64,000 nt of DNA from Dehalococcoidia bacterium (GTDB lineage Bacteria; Chloroflexota; Dehalococcoidia; UBA6926): assembly GCA_009841045.1 (NCBI GenBank), contig VXMO01000002.1, forward strand, positions 55,292 to 119,291, given 5' to 3'. The position numbers were made by a program, and so were the translations under genes. Position 1 is the stretch's first letter; the number at the start of each line of letters is the position of its first letter. Positions 52,417-62,300 of this stretch are shown here, piece by piece. The notes below the pieces were generated by a model, which was not told the DNA's origin, ran no database searches, and saw only the letters and a program-made list of their open reading frames with translations.

Positions 52417-53213
52417 CAGCTGCCCCTCCTTTCCTGGGAAGCCGTCGAGTACGCGGTATAGGCGGCCAGCGCCGCCTCGTGAGCCTCCGTGTAGCGGGCG
52501 TAAGCGGCCTCAAGCCGGACGAGGCCGTCCTGATCAGTCGCGCAGTTTGAGACCGCCTCAACGCTGCCGCACAGGGAAATCGCCAGATCGCTGTAGTCAC
52601 GCTCAGCGCTCGACCGCTCTTCAAGCCGCTCATAGCTCTCATGGGCAAGCCTGTAGAAGGCGATGTCCTCGGTGAGCGTGCCGGCCGTCTCTGACAGTTC
52701 CCGGTGTTCGACAAAGAGAGTATCGTAGCGACCTTGGACGTTCGCCAACTCTCGCGACAATGAATCAACAGTGACTTGCAACCGTTCACGCTCCTGGTCG
52801 CTCCTGGAGACGACCAGCGAATAGCGCGTGTTCTCGGCTTTCAGATCATTACGGGCGTCTTCCAGGCCCTCGCGTTCCGCGCGTTCTCTCTCCAGCGCGG
52901 TCTCGGAGTTCTCAAGCTGTCGCCCAGTCTCCTGCACGGCCGAGGAAAGGGAATCGCGCTCATTTCCCAGTGAGGCAATCGTTGCCCGCTTCACCTCAAG
53001 CTCAGCCTTGTTCTCACTGAGATCCAGCGTGGTAGCGTTGAGTTGGCCCCGCGTTCCACTTAGTTCATTCAGGGAAAAGACCAGACCAACGCTGGCAACG
53101 CTCAGAAGCGCGATCGCCAGAACCAGTCCGACGATCTTCTTGTTGTTCGGCGCGCTGTCGAAAGCCACAACGGCCATCGCTATTCCAACGCTCAACTTGT
53201 TCATAACTCGCAT
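52416..53213 (-). CDS. Membrane-anchored long coiled-coil protein
   Basis: I start at the ATG at 53213 (265 residues; the ATG at 53204 is an alternative). The track adds 20 doubtful N-terminal residues. One membrane helix (KIVGLVLAIALLSVASVGLVF) is followed by about 150 residues of coiled coil (ELEVKRATIASLGNERDSL, ETALERERAEREGLEDARNDLK, RERLQVTVDSLSREL). A C-terminal helical part has two cysteines (SLCGSVEAVSNCATD) and an AYARYTEAHEAALAAYTAY segment. The plan resembles spacer or scaffold proteins of the envelope. It is the first gene of an operon with the secreted protein and is preceded by structured leader B. Confidence 0.78.
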   Translation of the reverse strand: MRVMNKLSVGIAMAVVAFDSAPNNKKIVGLVLAIALLSVASVGLVFSLNELSGTRGQLNATTLDLSENKAELEVKRATIASLGNERDSLSSAVQETGRQLENSETALERERAEREGLEDARNDLKAENTRYSLVVSRSDQERERLQVTVDSLSRELANVQGRYDTLFVEHRELSETAGTLTEDIAFYRLAHESYERLEERSSAERDYSDLAISLCGSVEAVSNCATDQDGLVRLEAAYARYTEAHEAALAAYTAYSTASQERRGS

Positions 53214-53339
53214 GGCACAGGTCGACCATCCTTTCCTTCTAAATGGGTGCAACCGGCGCTTGTCCAAGCGCAAAAATGTAGGTGAATGCCGAGAGAGGGG
53301 TTAGGGACTAATGCTCCATTCTCACGCTGTCAGCCATCG

Positions 53340-53511
53340 TGTTGGGAGCGAAGGCTGCGCAGACCCATAGCGGATCTGGATACAGGTGAAACCTGTGGAG
53401 TGCGGCAACACAGCGATCGCGAAAAGGCTCCCCGCGCGGTAGCCACCGGACGTGACGCTGCATTGGCACGGTATTTCGTCGTACAAGGGCCAAGTGGGAT
53501 GCCTCCCAACA
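53340..53511 (-). ncRNA. Structured RNA leader candidate, copy B
   Basis: A 172-nt homologue of copy A. The closing helix is TGTTGGGAG (53511-53503) with CTCCCAACA (53348-53340): where A has C-G, B has U-A. The internal helix CAGCGTCACG (53460-53451) / CGCGATCGCTG (53421-53411) keeps the bulged U and shows C-G to U-A and A-U to C-G changes, with one A-C mismatch. The hairpin CAGATCC-GCTAT-GGGTCTG (53378-53360) includes a U-G pair, which would be A-C on the other strand and so favours minus-strand transcription. B also has an ACAGGT-TTC-ACCTGT hairpin. Its 3' end is about 130 nt before the coiled-coil gene start. Confidence 0.6.
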
Positions 53512-53536
53512 TGCACTACGAATCTGACCGCCCACT

Positions 53537-53600
53537 ACTATACCACGCCGATATAACTATTCCGTAACTATTCGCACATGTTTCCATCACTTCTTGTAAC
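53537..53600 (-). promoter_or_regulatory. Promoter B with PhoB-like GTTAC direct repeats
   Basis: On the minus strand TATAGT (53542-53537) is preceded 10 nt upstream by GTTAT (53557-53553), by GTTAC 11 bp further (53568-53564) and by GTTAC another 32 bp out (53600-53596). The geometry is identical to promoter A. The boxes lie in the gap between the coiled-coil gene and the divergent kinase-regulator gene, so the same sites could control both. The gene-free stretch 53214-53701 holds leader B, these sites and the regulator's own start region. Confidence 0.6.
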
Positions 53601-53701
53601 CATTCACCAAAACACGCATAATTGGCCGTAGAAACGCAGATTCCTGTGTCCCTGAGGACGAAACCCCTTGGAGCTCCGAAGGCCCATTAAGAGGTGACGA
53701 G

Positions 53702-56062
53702 TTGAATCAACAAGACGACTTGATGCGAGAGGTGGCGGAGCTTCGGGAGCGTCTCTCCAGGCTGAGCGAGGCCAGCCTCCATATCACTGAAGACCTCGAT
53801 ATCGACGCCGTGCTGCAGCGCGTTGTGGATGGAGCGCGGGCGCTGACGGCGTCGCGCTATGGCGCGATCACCATCCCGGGCGAGTCCGTGAGACACCCCA
53901 GCTTCTTCGTCTCCGGCCTGACCCGGGAAGAGCACCAGGGGCTCTTCGATATGCCGGAGGGTCTTGAATTCCTAAAGTACATGAGCGGGCTTGAGGAGCC
54001 TCTGCGCGTCTCGAATATCAACAGCCACCTGAGCGCAATGAATATGCCTGAATTCCTGCCCACGGTGCCGGCGACCTCCGTTCTGATTGCTCCGATACGC
54101 CACCAGGGGGTTGGCGTGGGCACCATCTACCTGGCTCATGGCCTTGATAACAGGGAGTTCAGCCAGGAAGACGAGGATACGCTGGTCCTGTTCGCGTCCC
54201 AGGCGGCGATGGCCATCTCCAACGCCCACAGGCACCGCGAGGAGCGGCTGGCAAGGGCCGACCTGGAGACCCTCATCGACACGTCACCAGTTGGAGTGGT
54301 CGTCTTCGATGCTTTGACGGGAGCCCCGAAGTCCTTCAACCAGGAGGCCAGGAGAATCGTCGACAGTCTGCGGAATGCCGACCAGTCCCCTGAGCAGCTG
54401 TTGGAAGTGTTGACCTTCAGGCGGGGCGACCGGCAGGAGGTCTCCCTGCGGGAGTTTCCCCTTGCTGAACTTCTGAGGATCGGGGAGACGCTTCGGGCTG
54501 AAGAGATTTTCATGCATGTCCCCGATGGGCGGAGCATCACGGTGCTCCTCAACGCCACTCCCATCCGCTCCGAGGACGGCACGGTGGAATCGATGGTCGT
54601 CACCCTGCAGGACATGGCCGATATCGAAGAACTGGAGCGGCTGCGGGCCGAGTTCCTGGCGATGGTGAGCCACGAACTGAGAACTCCTCTCACCTCCATC
54701 AAAGGCTCCGTCTCCACGATCATGGATGCTGGGACGGACCTTGACCCCGCCGTGGCTCGCCAGTTCGTCCGAATCATCAATGACCAGGCCGATCACATGA
54801 ACGCCCTGGTTGCAGACCTGCTCGACGTGGCTCGCATTGAGACGGGCACGCTGCCGGTTGATCCGGAACCTGCCGAGGTGGCCGTATTGATGGACAGGGC
54901 GCGGAGCGGCTTCGCCAGCGCATGGGGCAGAAACAACCTCACCATCGACATCGAGCCGGATTTGCCGCTGGTGATGGCGGACAGGCGGCGCATCGTCCAG
55001 GTGCTGGGCAACCTGCTGTCCAACGCGGCGCGCAACTCCCCGGAGTCGGCGGTCATCCGGGTGGCCGCTGCGCGGGATGGCGTTCACGTCGCGTTCTCTG
55101 TGGTCGACGAAGGGCGAGGCATCCCGGCGGAGAGCCTCCCCCACCTCTTTCGTAAGTTCTATGGAACACAGTCCGAGGAACAGGGAGGAGACACAGGGCT
55201 GGGTCTGGCTATCTGCAAGGGTATCGTGGAAGCGCACGGAGGCCGCATCTGGGCCGAGAGCGACGGGCCCGGAATGGGAGCGCGCTTCACCTTCACTCTT
55301 CCGGCGCTCGAAGACTCCGGAAGCGACGCGGCCGGGAGATTCCCATCGGCGTCAACACGGCACGAAGAAAGCGCGGAGGAGCGGCTGCGCGTTCTGGCAG
55401 TGGACGACGACCCCAACGATCTCCGCTACGTGCGCGACACTCTTGCCAGATCGGGCTATGCGCCGATCTTGACCGGAGACCCGGAAGAAGCGCTCCGCCT
55501 CGTAGAGCAGGATAGGCCGGAGCTTGTCCTGCTGGATCTGATGCTCCCGGGAACGGACGGCATCGAGCTGATGAAGGACATCCTCGATATGGCCGATGTG
55601 CCCGTCATCTTCCTGTCCGCCTACGGACGGGAGGAACTCATCGCCCGGGCCTTTGACATGGGAGCCACCGACTACGTCGTAAAACCCTTCTCACCAACGG
55701 AACTCTCGGCCAGGATCAGGGCTGCCCTGCGAAGACGGGCGACCACAGAGCCGATGAAGCCCTACGTGCTGGGCGACTTAACCATCGACTACACGGAGCG
55801 CAGCGTGACAATTGCAGGGAACCACGTCTATCTCACGCCCACTGAGTATCGGGTGCTGGCCGAACTATCGGCCAATGCGGGACAGGTCGTGACGTATGAG
55901 CGCCTTCTGGTGCAGGTCTGGGGAGAGAAGAGCGATGGTGACGTGCGGCCAATGCGCACCATCGTGAACAAGCTCCGCCGCAAGCTGGGCGAGGACGCGG
56001 AAGCCCCCACCCGCATATTTACCGAAGCCCGCGTCGGCTACCGCATGCCCAGGGGGGAGTAG
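53702..56062 (+). CDS. Single-chain two-component system: GAF-PAS-HisKA-HATPase-REC-OmpR winged helix
   Basis: A 786-residue protein starting at TTG after GAGGTGA. A short coiled coil leads to GAF (about 20-185), PAS (about 190-310), HisKA with His324 (MVSHELRTPLTSIKGS), HATPase_c (LLSNAARNSPE, VDEGRGIP, GLGLAICKGIVEAHGG), a REC domain with phospho-acceptor Asp612 (LVLLDLMLPGTDG, VVKPF), and an OmpR/PhoB winged helix at 690-784 (LTPTEYRVLAELSANAG, RTIVNKLRRKLGE). There are no membrane segments, so it is a cytoplasmic sensor. All catalytic residues appear intact. One chain could sense, phosphorylate and bind DNA. PhoB-like boxes sit about 100-150 bp upstream of its start. Confidence 0.92.
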   Translation: MNQQDDLMREVAELRERLSRLSEASLHITEDLDIDAVLQRVVDGARALTASRYGAITIPGESVRHPSFFVSGLTREEHQGLFDMPEGLEFLKYMSGLEEPLRVSNINSHLSAMNMPEFLPTVPATSVLIAPIRHQGVGVGTIYLAHGLDNREFSQEDEDTLVLFASQAAMAISNAHRHREERLARADLETLIDTSPVGVVVFDALTGAPKSFNQEARRIVDSLRNADQSPEQLLEVLTFRRGDRQEVSLREFPLAELLRIGETLRAEEIFMHVPDGRSITVLLNATPIRSEDGTVESMVVTLQDMADIEELERLRAEFLAMVSHELRTPLTSIKGSVSTIMDAGTDLDPAVARQFVRIINDQADHMNALVADLLDVARIETGTLPVDPEPAEVAVLMDRARSGFASAWGRNNLTIDIEPDLPLVMADRRRIVQVLGNLLSNAARNSPESAVIRVAAARDGVHVAFSVVDEGRGIPAESLPHLFRKFYGTQSEEQGGDTGLGLAICKGIVEAHGGRIWAESDGPGMGARFTFTLPALEDSGSDAAGRFPSASTRHEESAEERLRVLAVDDDPNDLRYVRDTLARSGYAPILTGDPEEALRLVEQDRPELVLLDLMLPGTDGIELMKDILDMADVPVIFLSAYGREELIARAFDMGATDYVVKPFSPTELSARIRAALRRRATTEPMKPYVLGDLTIDYTERSVTIAGNHVYLTPTEYRVLAELSANAGQVVTYERLLVQVWGEKSDGDVRPMRTIVNKLRRKLGEDAEAPTRIFTEARVGYRMPRGE

Positions 56063-56272
56063 CCCGCGACCAACCGTCCCGGCGTCCCCGACACCGTTTC
56101 TGCGTGTGCCACGGGTTAGACATCCCTTAATTGATGACCACGCCCGGTGGTGTAATGCCGCCTCCGTCGCTTGGAATTACAAGCGGAATTGATGCCATGC
56201 GAGTTGTCTAAATCGAAGGATATAGGAGAATCTGTGTAACTTCACGCAAAACTCATATAAATTAGCCCACTT

Positions 56273-56291
56273 CTTGTGATATTCTCACAAG
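56273..56291 (+). promoter_or_regulatory. Perfect dyad CTTGTGA-N5-TCACAAG before the adhesin gene
   Basis: A 7-bp inverted repeat with a 5-nt centre (TATTC), 34 nt before the adhesin start. Half-sites resemble the CRP/FNR-family TGTGA, but the gap is 5 and not 6. A TATAAA at 56256 could be the -10, in which case the dyad lies in the early transcript as an operator or 5' hairpin. The rest of 56063-56324 is AT-rich without further clear sites. Confidence 0.45.
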
Positions 56292-56324
56292 GAATTAATA
56301 CCTTGCATGGTACTATCAACGACC

Positions 56325-59300
56325 ATGCACCGGAACTCTCATTCCAAAGGCGCTTCCTGGGTCCTCACCGTGGCAGCCCTCGGCCTCCTCGTGGCCCTCC
56401 TTTTGCTCCAAACCCCACAGACACATGCGCAGCAGCTTCACGATGTCACCGTCCCCTCACTGCAAGTAGTGAATGTGGATGGAACGTCTCTGATCCTCAT
56501 CTATAACGAGCTCCTTGATGAAAGCTCCACCCCCGCAACGACTGATTACTCGGTGGTTGTTGGCAGCGCCGCAGCTGCCAACCCGTCGAGCGTCGCCGTG
56601 CGGGGCGCTGAGGTGGCGCTCACGCTGTCGACAGGCGCCGCTATGGGCGACACGGTGACCTTGTCCTACACGAAGGGAACAAACCCGGTGAAGGACTTGG
56701 CGGGCAACGAAGCAGTGGCGGAGACAAACAGGCCGGTCACAAACCACACCGGCGCAACCAACGACAGGCCGGTTTTCTCGTCCGAAACGATCACGCTCAC
56801 GGTTGATGAGAACACAGCGTCCGGGATGAACGTCGGAAGCGCGATCACCGTCACGGGCAACACCGCGGGCGACACACTGACCTACTCGTTTCCCTCAACC
56901 TTCTTCATATTCACCATCGATAGCACCGGTCAGGTCAAGACAGCTTCCGCCCTGGATTTCGAGACGGTACCCTCCCATGTTGTACCCCTCTATGTAAGAG
57001 ACAACAAAGGCCCCACCGGAGGCAACGACAGCATATTTGACGACAGCATCAAGGTGACCATCAACGTCAATGACGTCAATGAGCAGCCCAGCATCTCCGG
57101 CACCCCTTTCCCCGATGTTGATGAGAACACCACCACCGTTGGCACGTACACGGTCTCGGACCCGGACACATCGGACACCCACACGTGGTCGATAGACAGT
57201 GATACCAGCACTGAGGAGAACCAGGACGGATCATTGTTCCAGATTGGTTCGACCTCCGGCGAACTCTCATTCATCAACGCGCCGGACTATGAGACGCCGG
57301 GCAGCGCAACAACCCCTCCCAGTAACACGTACCAGGTAACCATCGTGGCCACCGATAATGGTTCCCCCGCGATGAGCGCCACCTATCACGTTGTCGTCAC
57401 TGTCGACAACGTCAACGAGCCGCCCGTCATTACGACCACGGGGTCGTCCCACACCGCAATCACCAAGCCCGAGGGCACCTTAACTTCGGAAGTTCTTGCC
57501 ACCTACGCGGCGGATGATCCGGAGAACGATACGCTGGTTTGGTCGCTGTCCGGCGCCGATTCGGCCAGATTACAACTCGTTGACGCCACCCTGTACTTCA
57601 AGGTATCTCCTCCCGACTACGAGAACCCCTTGGACCAAGGCGGCAACAACGTCTACAACGTGATAGTCCATGTTCGCGATACGGCTGATGCAATAGTCGA
57701 TGACACCATCAACGTCGTCGTCACTGTCACCAACATCGAGGAGGCCGGCAGCGTGACGCTGCCCGGCACGATTTCAGGCGGGCAGGCGGTGACCGCGACA
57801 CTGACCGACCCGGACGGGACTCCCAGCAACGTAACCTGGGAATGGTCGCGGTCCGATACGTCAAGTGGAACCTTCAACGCAATCAGCGGAGCTACCTCCA
57901 ACCCCTACACAACCGTTGCCGCGGATGTGGGTAAGTACCTGAAGGCCACGGCGTCCTATACAGACCCCCATGGCTCAGGCAAATCCGCAACCAGCGCAGC
58001 ATCAAGCCAGGTAGGCTCAGGCAACGTTGATCCGTCCTTTAGCAGCATGACCGCCACCCGCAGTGTCCCGGAGAACAGCGCGTCAGGGACGAACGTCGGA
58101 AATCCGGTGTCCGCCACCGGCGGCGATAGTGATCCGCTCCACTACTCGTTGAGCGGCGACGACGCGTCATCCTTCACCATCGTTTCCACAAGCGGCCAGA
58201 TACGGACGAAGTCGGGAATCACCTACAACTATGAGGGCACCAACAGCTACGACGTGACCGTGAGCGTGCGCGACAACAAGGACCTGGCCGGCAACACCGA
58301 CTCCATGACCGACGACAGCATCGACGTGACCATCAACCTCTCCAACGTGGATGAGGCCGGCACGGTGACGATTTCGGGCACGGAGTCGGGCGGCGAGGAG
58401 CTGACGGCTTCCGTGACAGACATCGACGGCACAGTAAGTAACCTGACGTGGCAATGGGCACTGGGGGCCTCGGCCTCAGGACCCTTCGCCCCCATCAGCG
58501 GAGCGACATCCAGCACGTATACAACCGTGGCCGTCGACGTTAACCGGTACCTGCGTGCCACGGCGTCCTACACGGATCCACAAGGCTCGGGTAAGAGTGC
58601 CAATGCCGTGACAGGCCAGATCAGCGCAAGCAACAACGAGCCGACGTTCGACGAGACCTCGCCGGCATCGCGGGAAGTGCCGGAGAACAGCGGAGGGAGT
58701 GTCAACGTCGGCTCGCCTGTTGAGGCCTCGGATGGCGACAACGACACGTTGACCTACTCGTTCGGCACCGGCGGCAACGAGTCGTTGTTCACCATCGATT
58801 CCGGCACCGGACAGATCAAGACCAAGAGCGGCCAGAACTACAACTACGAAAGCACTTCTGCCATCTTGAATGTGAGCGTGCGCGTGCGGGACAGCAAGGA
58901 CTCCGCCGGCAACACCAACACACTTACCGACGACACCATCTCGGTGATCATCAACCTCACCGACGTCAACGAACAGCCCACGATCGAGACCACTCAAACG
59001 TCGATATCCGTCGAAGAAAACCAGACCTCCGTCCTCACATATATGGGTGACGACGTGGACAACAACGGCGAGACCACGGACTCGGCCAACACGCTGACCT
59101 GGTCAGTGGAGAGCGCCGACGACGGAGGCTTCTTTGAAATCGGCTCGACGAGCGGCGTGCTTACGTTCAAGAACGCGCCGAACTTTGAGGACAAGCAGGA
59201 TGCCGGCGCAGACAACGTCTACAACGTCACGGTGACGGTCACGGACAACGGCATCGACGGCGCCCGGGGATCGTCAAACCACCTCAGCGTCTCCAAGTCC

Positions 59301-62300
59301 CTCGCCGTGACCGTCACGGACGTCAATGAGACCCCCACGTTGACCACCGCCCCGGCCTCCGCCACGTTTGATGAGAACGCGACGGGGGTCGTCGCAACGT
59401 ACATAGCAACTGATCCGGACGCGACGACAGGCACGATGATTTGGGACCTGCAGGGCAACGATGCGGGGGACTTCAACATCACCTCCAACGTGAACGGAAC
59501 GGCCACGCTCACGTTCAAGAGTTCACCGGACTACGAGAGGCCGGACGACACTGGCGGCAATAACGTCTACGACGTGACGGTGCGCGTGAGAGACAACGGC
59601 AGCCCACGGCTTGAAGACACGCAGACCGTCGCAATCACAGTCAACGACCTCAACGAGACGCCGGTCGTCACCGGAAATGCTGGCCCAAGCTTTGCGGAGA
59701 TTGAATTCGACCATACCGCCACGGCCTCCGAGCTCGTCATCGGCACTTACAGCGCCACCGACGACGACAACGCTGACAACGTCGGGCTCCAGACAATCAC
59801 GTGGGACGTAAGCGGGACGGACGCCGCGCACTTCAGCATCAACGGAAGCACCGGCGTCCTGTCCTTCAGCATTGAGCCCGACTTTGAGAACCCCTCTGAC
59901 CTGGCGGACTCAAGCATGATGGGCGCCTCCGACAACATGTACGAAGTCGTCGTGGAGGCGGATGACGGAGCGGGTGAATCGAACAGCGTCGGGACCTTCA
60001 CCGTCACCGTGACCGTCGCGAACGTCAACGAGACGCCGGAGATTCCGCTCGGTGTCCCTGACGAAGACTTTGCGGAGATTGAGTGGGACGTTCCAACCGG
60101 CGACACAGTGGATCTGAATGTAATGACCTACGTCCCCCGGGACGAGGAGTTCAGCACCCTCACCCAGTTGTCGTGGTCGCTGGCCGGCACAGACGCCGCC
60201 GACTTCCAGATCACCGAGGACGCCACAACGGGGCACGGCACGCTCAGTTTCCGGAACCGCCCCAACTTTGAGGACCCAACCGACCGCGTGAACACCGGTG
60301 AAAGCCACGCGGCCGACGACAACATGTACCAGGTGATCGTGAAGATCAGCGACGGCCCGAATACGCGAGACTACCCAATGACCGTGACGGTCACCAACAT
60401 CAATGAGACGCCGGGTTTTACCGCCGAATCGACCGGTCGGCATGCGGACGAGATCGAATACGACTCCGGGACGACGGCAAGTGATCTCTCGACCATCCCC
60501 GCCACGGTGCCAAACCAGGCCTATTGGTACCGGTTTGAGGCCCGGGACGAGGAAGGCGACGACATCACCTGGACCATCACCGGGCCTGACGCCGCCGACT
60601 TTGTCATCACCGAGGACGCCGATTTTGTCATGACGGCCGACGCTGACGAGAGCGCCATCGCCCGCTGGGCTATCGTGCCGGACTTCGAGATGCCGATGGG
60701 TTCTTCAACGGACGTAGGGGCTAATGGATACGTGTTCACCGTTAATGCATCCGACGGCACAAATAACTCGACACACGAGGTGTTTGTCCGCATTTTCGAC
60801 GTCAACGAGCGGCCGGAATTCACGGGGACTCCCGAGACAGCGATAGCGCTCGACGAACACGACGCAACTCTTGACGCGAGTTTCCAGGAACCGCCCTACG
60901 CCTTCCCGACCATCGCGTCGTACACCGGGCGCGACGAAGAAGGCGGAGTCACCTGGTCGCTCACGGGCACGGACGCGGGTGACTTCGAGATCGACAGCGG
61001 CGGCAACGTCACCTTTAAGGAGACGCCCAGCTTCGAGGACCCGAAGGATTCCGGCGGGGACAACGTCTACAACTTCAACGTCGTCGTCACCGACATCCTG
61101 AGCAAGACAAACCGCCGCACGGCCATGCAGCCCGTCACCGTCACAGTCCGGGACATAGAGGAGACCGGCGTCATCCAGGTGAGCAACCTGGACCCCGTTG
61201 TGGGGGACACGATCACCTTCACGTTGTCTGACCCGGACGGTGGCATCGACACGGATGCAGTCGATATCAGCTGGACCCTGCGGGCGGATGGGCAGCACAT
61301 CAACATCGGCGGCGGCGCCGCCACCAGACTGATGTACACCGTAGACGAGGACGACGCCGGGAAACGCCTAACGGCCGAGGTGTCCTACTTCGACCGGCGA
61401 AACGCGGACCGCAATCTCTTCAACCGAAAACAGGTGACCAGTGGTGAGACCTCGCCTGTGGAAGCGGACCCGTTGCCCAATGTGAAGCCGCGATTCCGCT
61501 CAGGGACCAGCCGGGCGATTGAAGAAGGGGAGACCCCCAGAAACCTGCCTGAACGCATTACAGCCACGGACCGTGATGGCGACAACCTGACATTCGGTAT
61601 TGAAGCTGGACAAGACTCCGCCCTCTTCGAGATCAACGCGTCTACCGGACAGATCAGGTCCGTTGGAGCCCTGGACTTTGAGACGGCAGGATCAGAAGGC
61701 TTGCTGTTCATCACCGTCACCCTGCACGACGGTAAAGGCCTGGACTCGAACGACATGGTCATAAATGACGACTCCATCGACGTCACCACCGTCGTATCGG
61801 TGCGTGTGATTGACGTGGAGGAGGAGGGTGTCGTCACCCTCTCGGATCAGGAGCCTGAGGCAGGGACACAGGTGACGGCGACCCTGACCGACGGCGACGG
61901 CGGCGTCACTGGCAGGAGTTGGCAGTGGTGGCGGTCGCAGGACGGACGGACAGGCTGGTCGCCCATATCGGGGGCAACCAGCAGCGCGTACACGCCCACA
62001 GTGAACGATGAGGACTCCTACCTGCGCGCCACAGTTGAGTACACAGACCGGCGTGGCGGCGGCAAACGCGCGGAAGCAATCACCAACCCCGTGCCCAGCG
62101 AAAACCGCCGGCCATTATTCCCATCGACGGAGACAGGGCAGCGCAGCGTTGACGAAAACACAAGAAGCGGCCAGAACATCGGCGCGCCGGTGGCGGCGGA
62201 AGACCCGGAGCGCGACCGGCTGACGTACACGCTGACCGGCGCGGACGCCGCCGCATTCACCATCGTCACTAGCACGGGCCAGATTCGGGTGAAGGACGCG

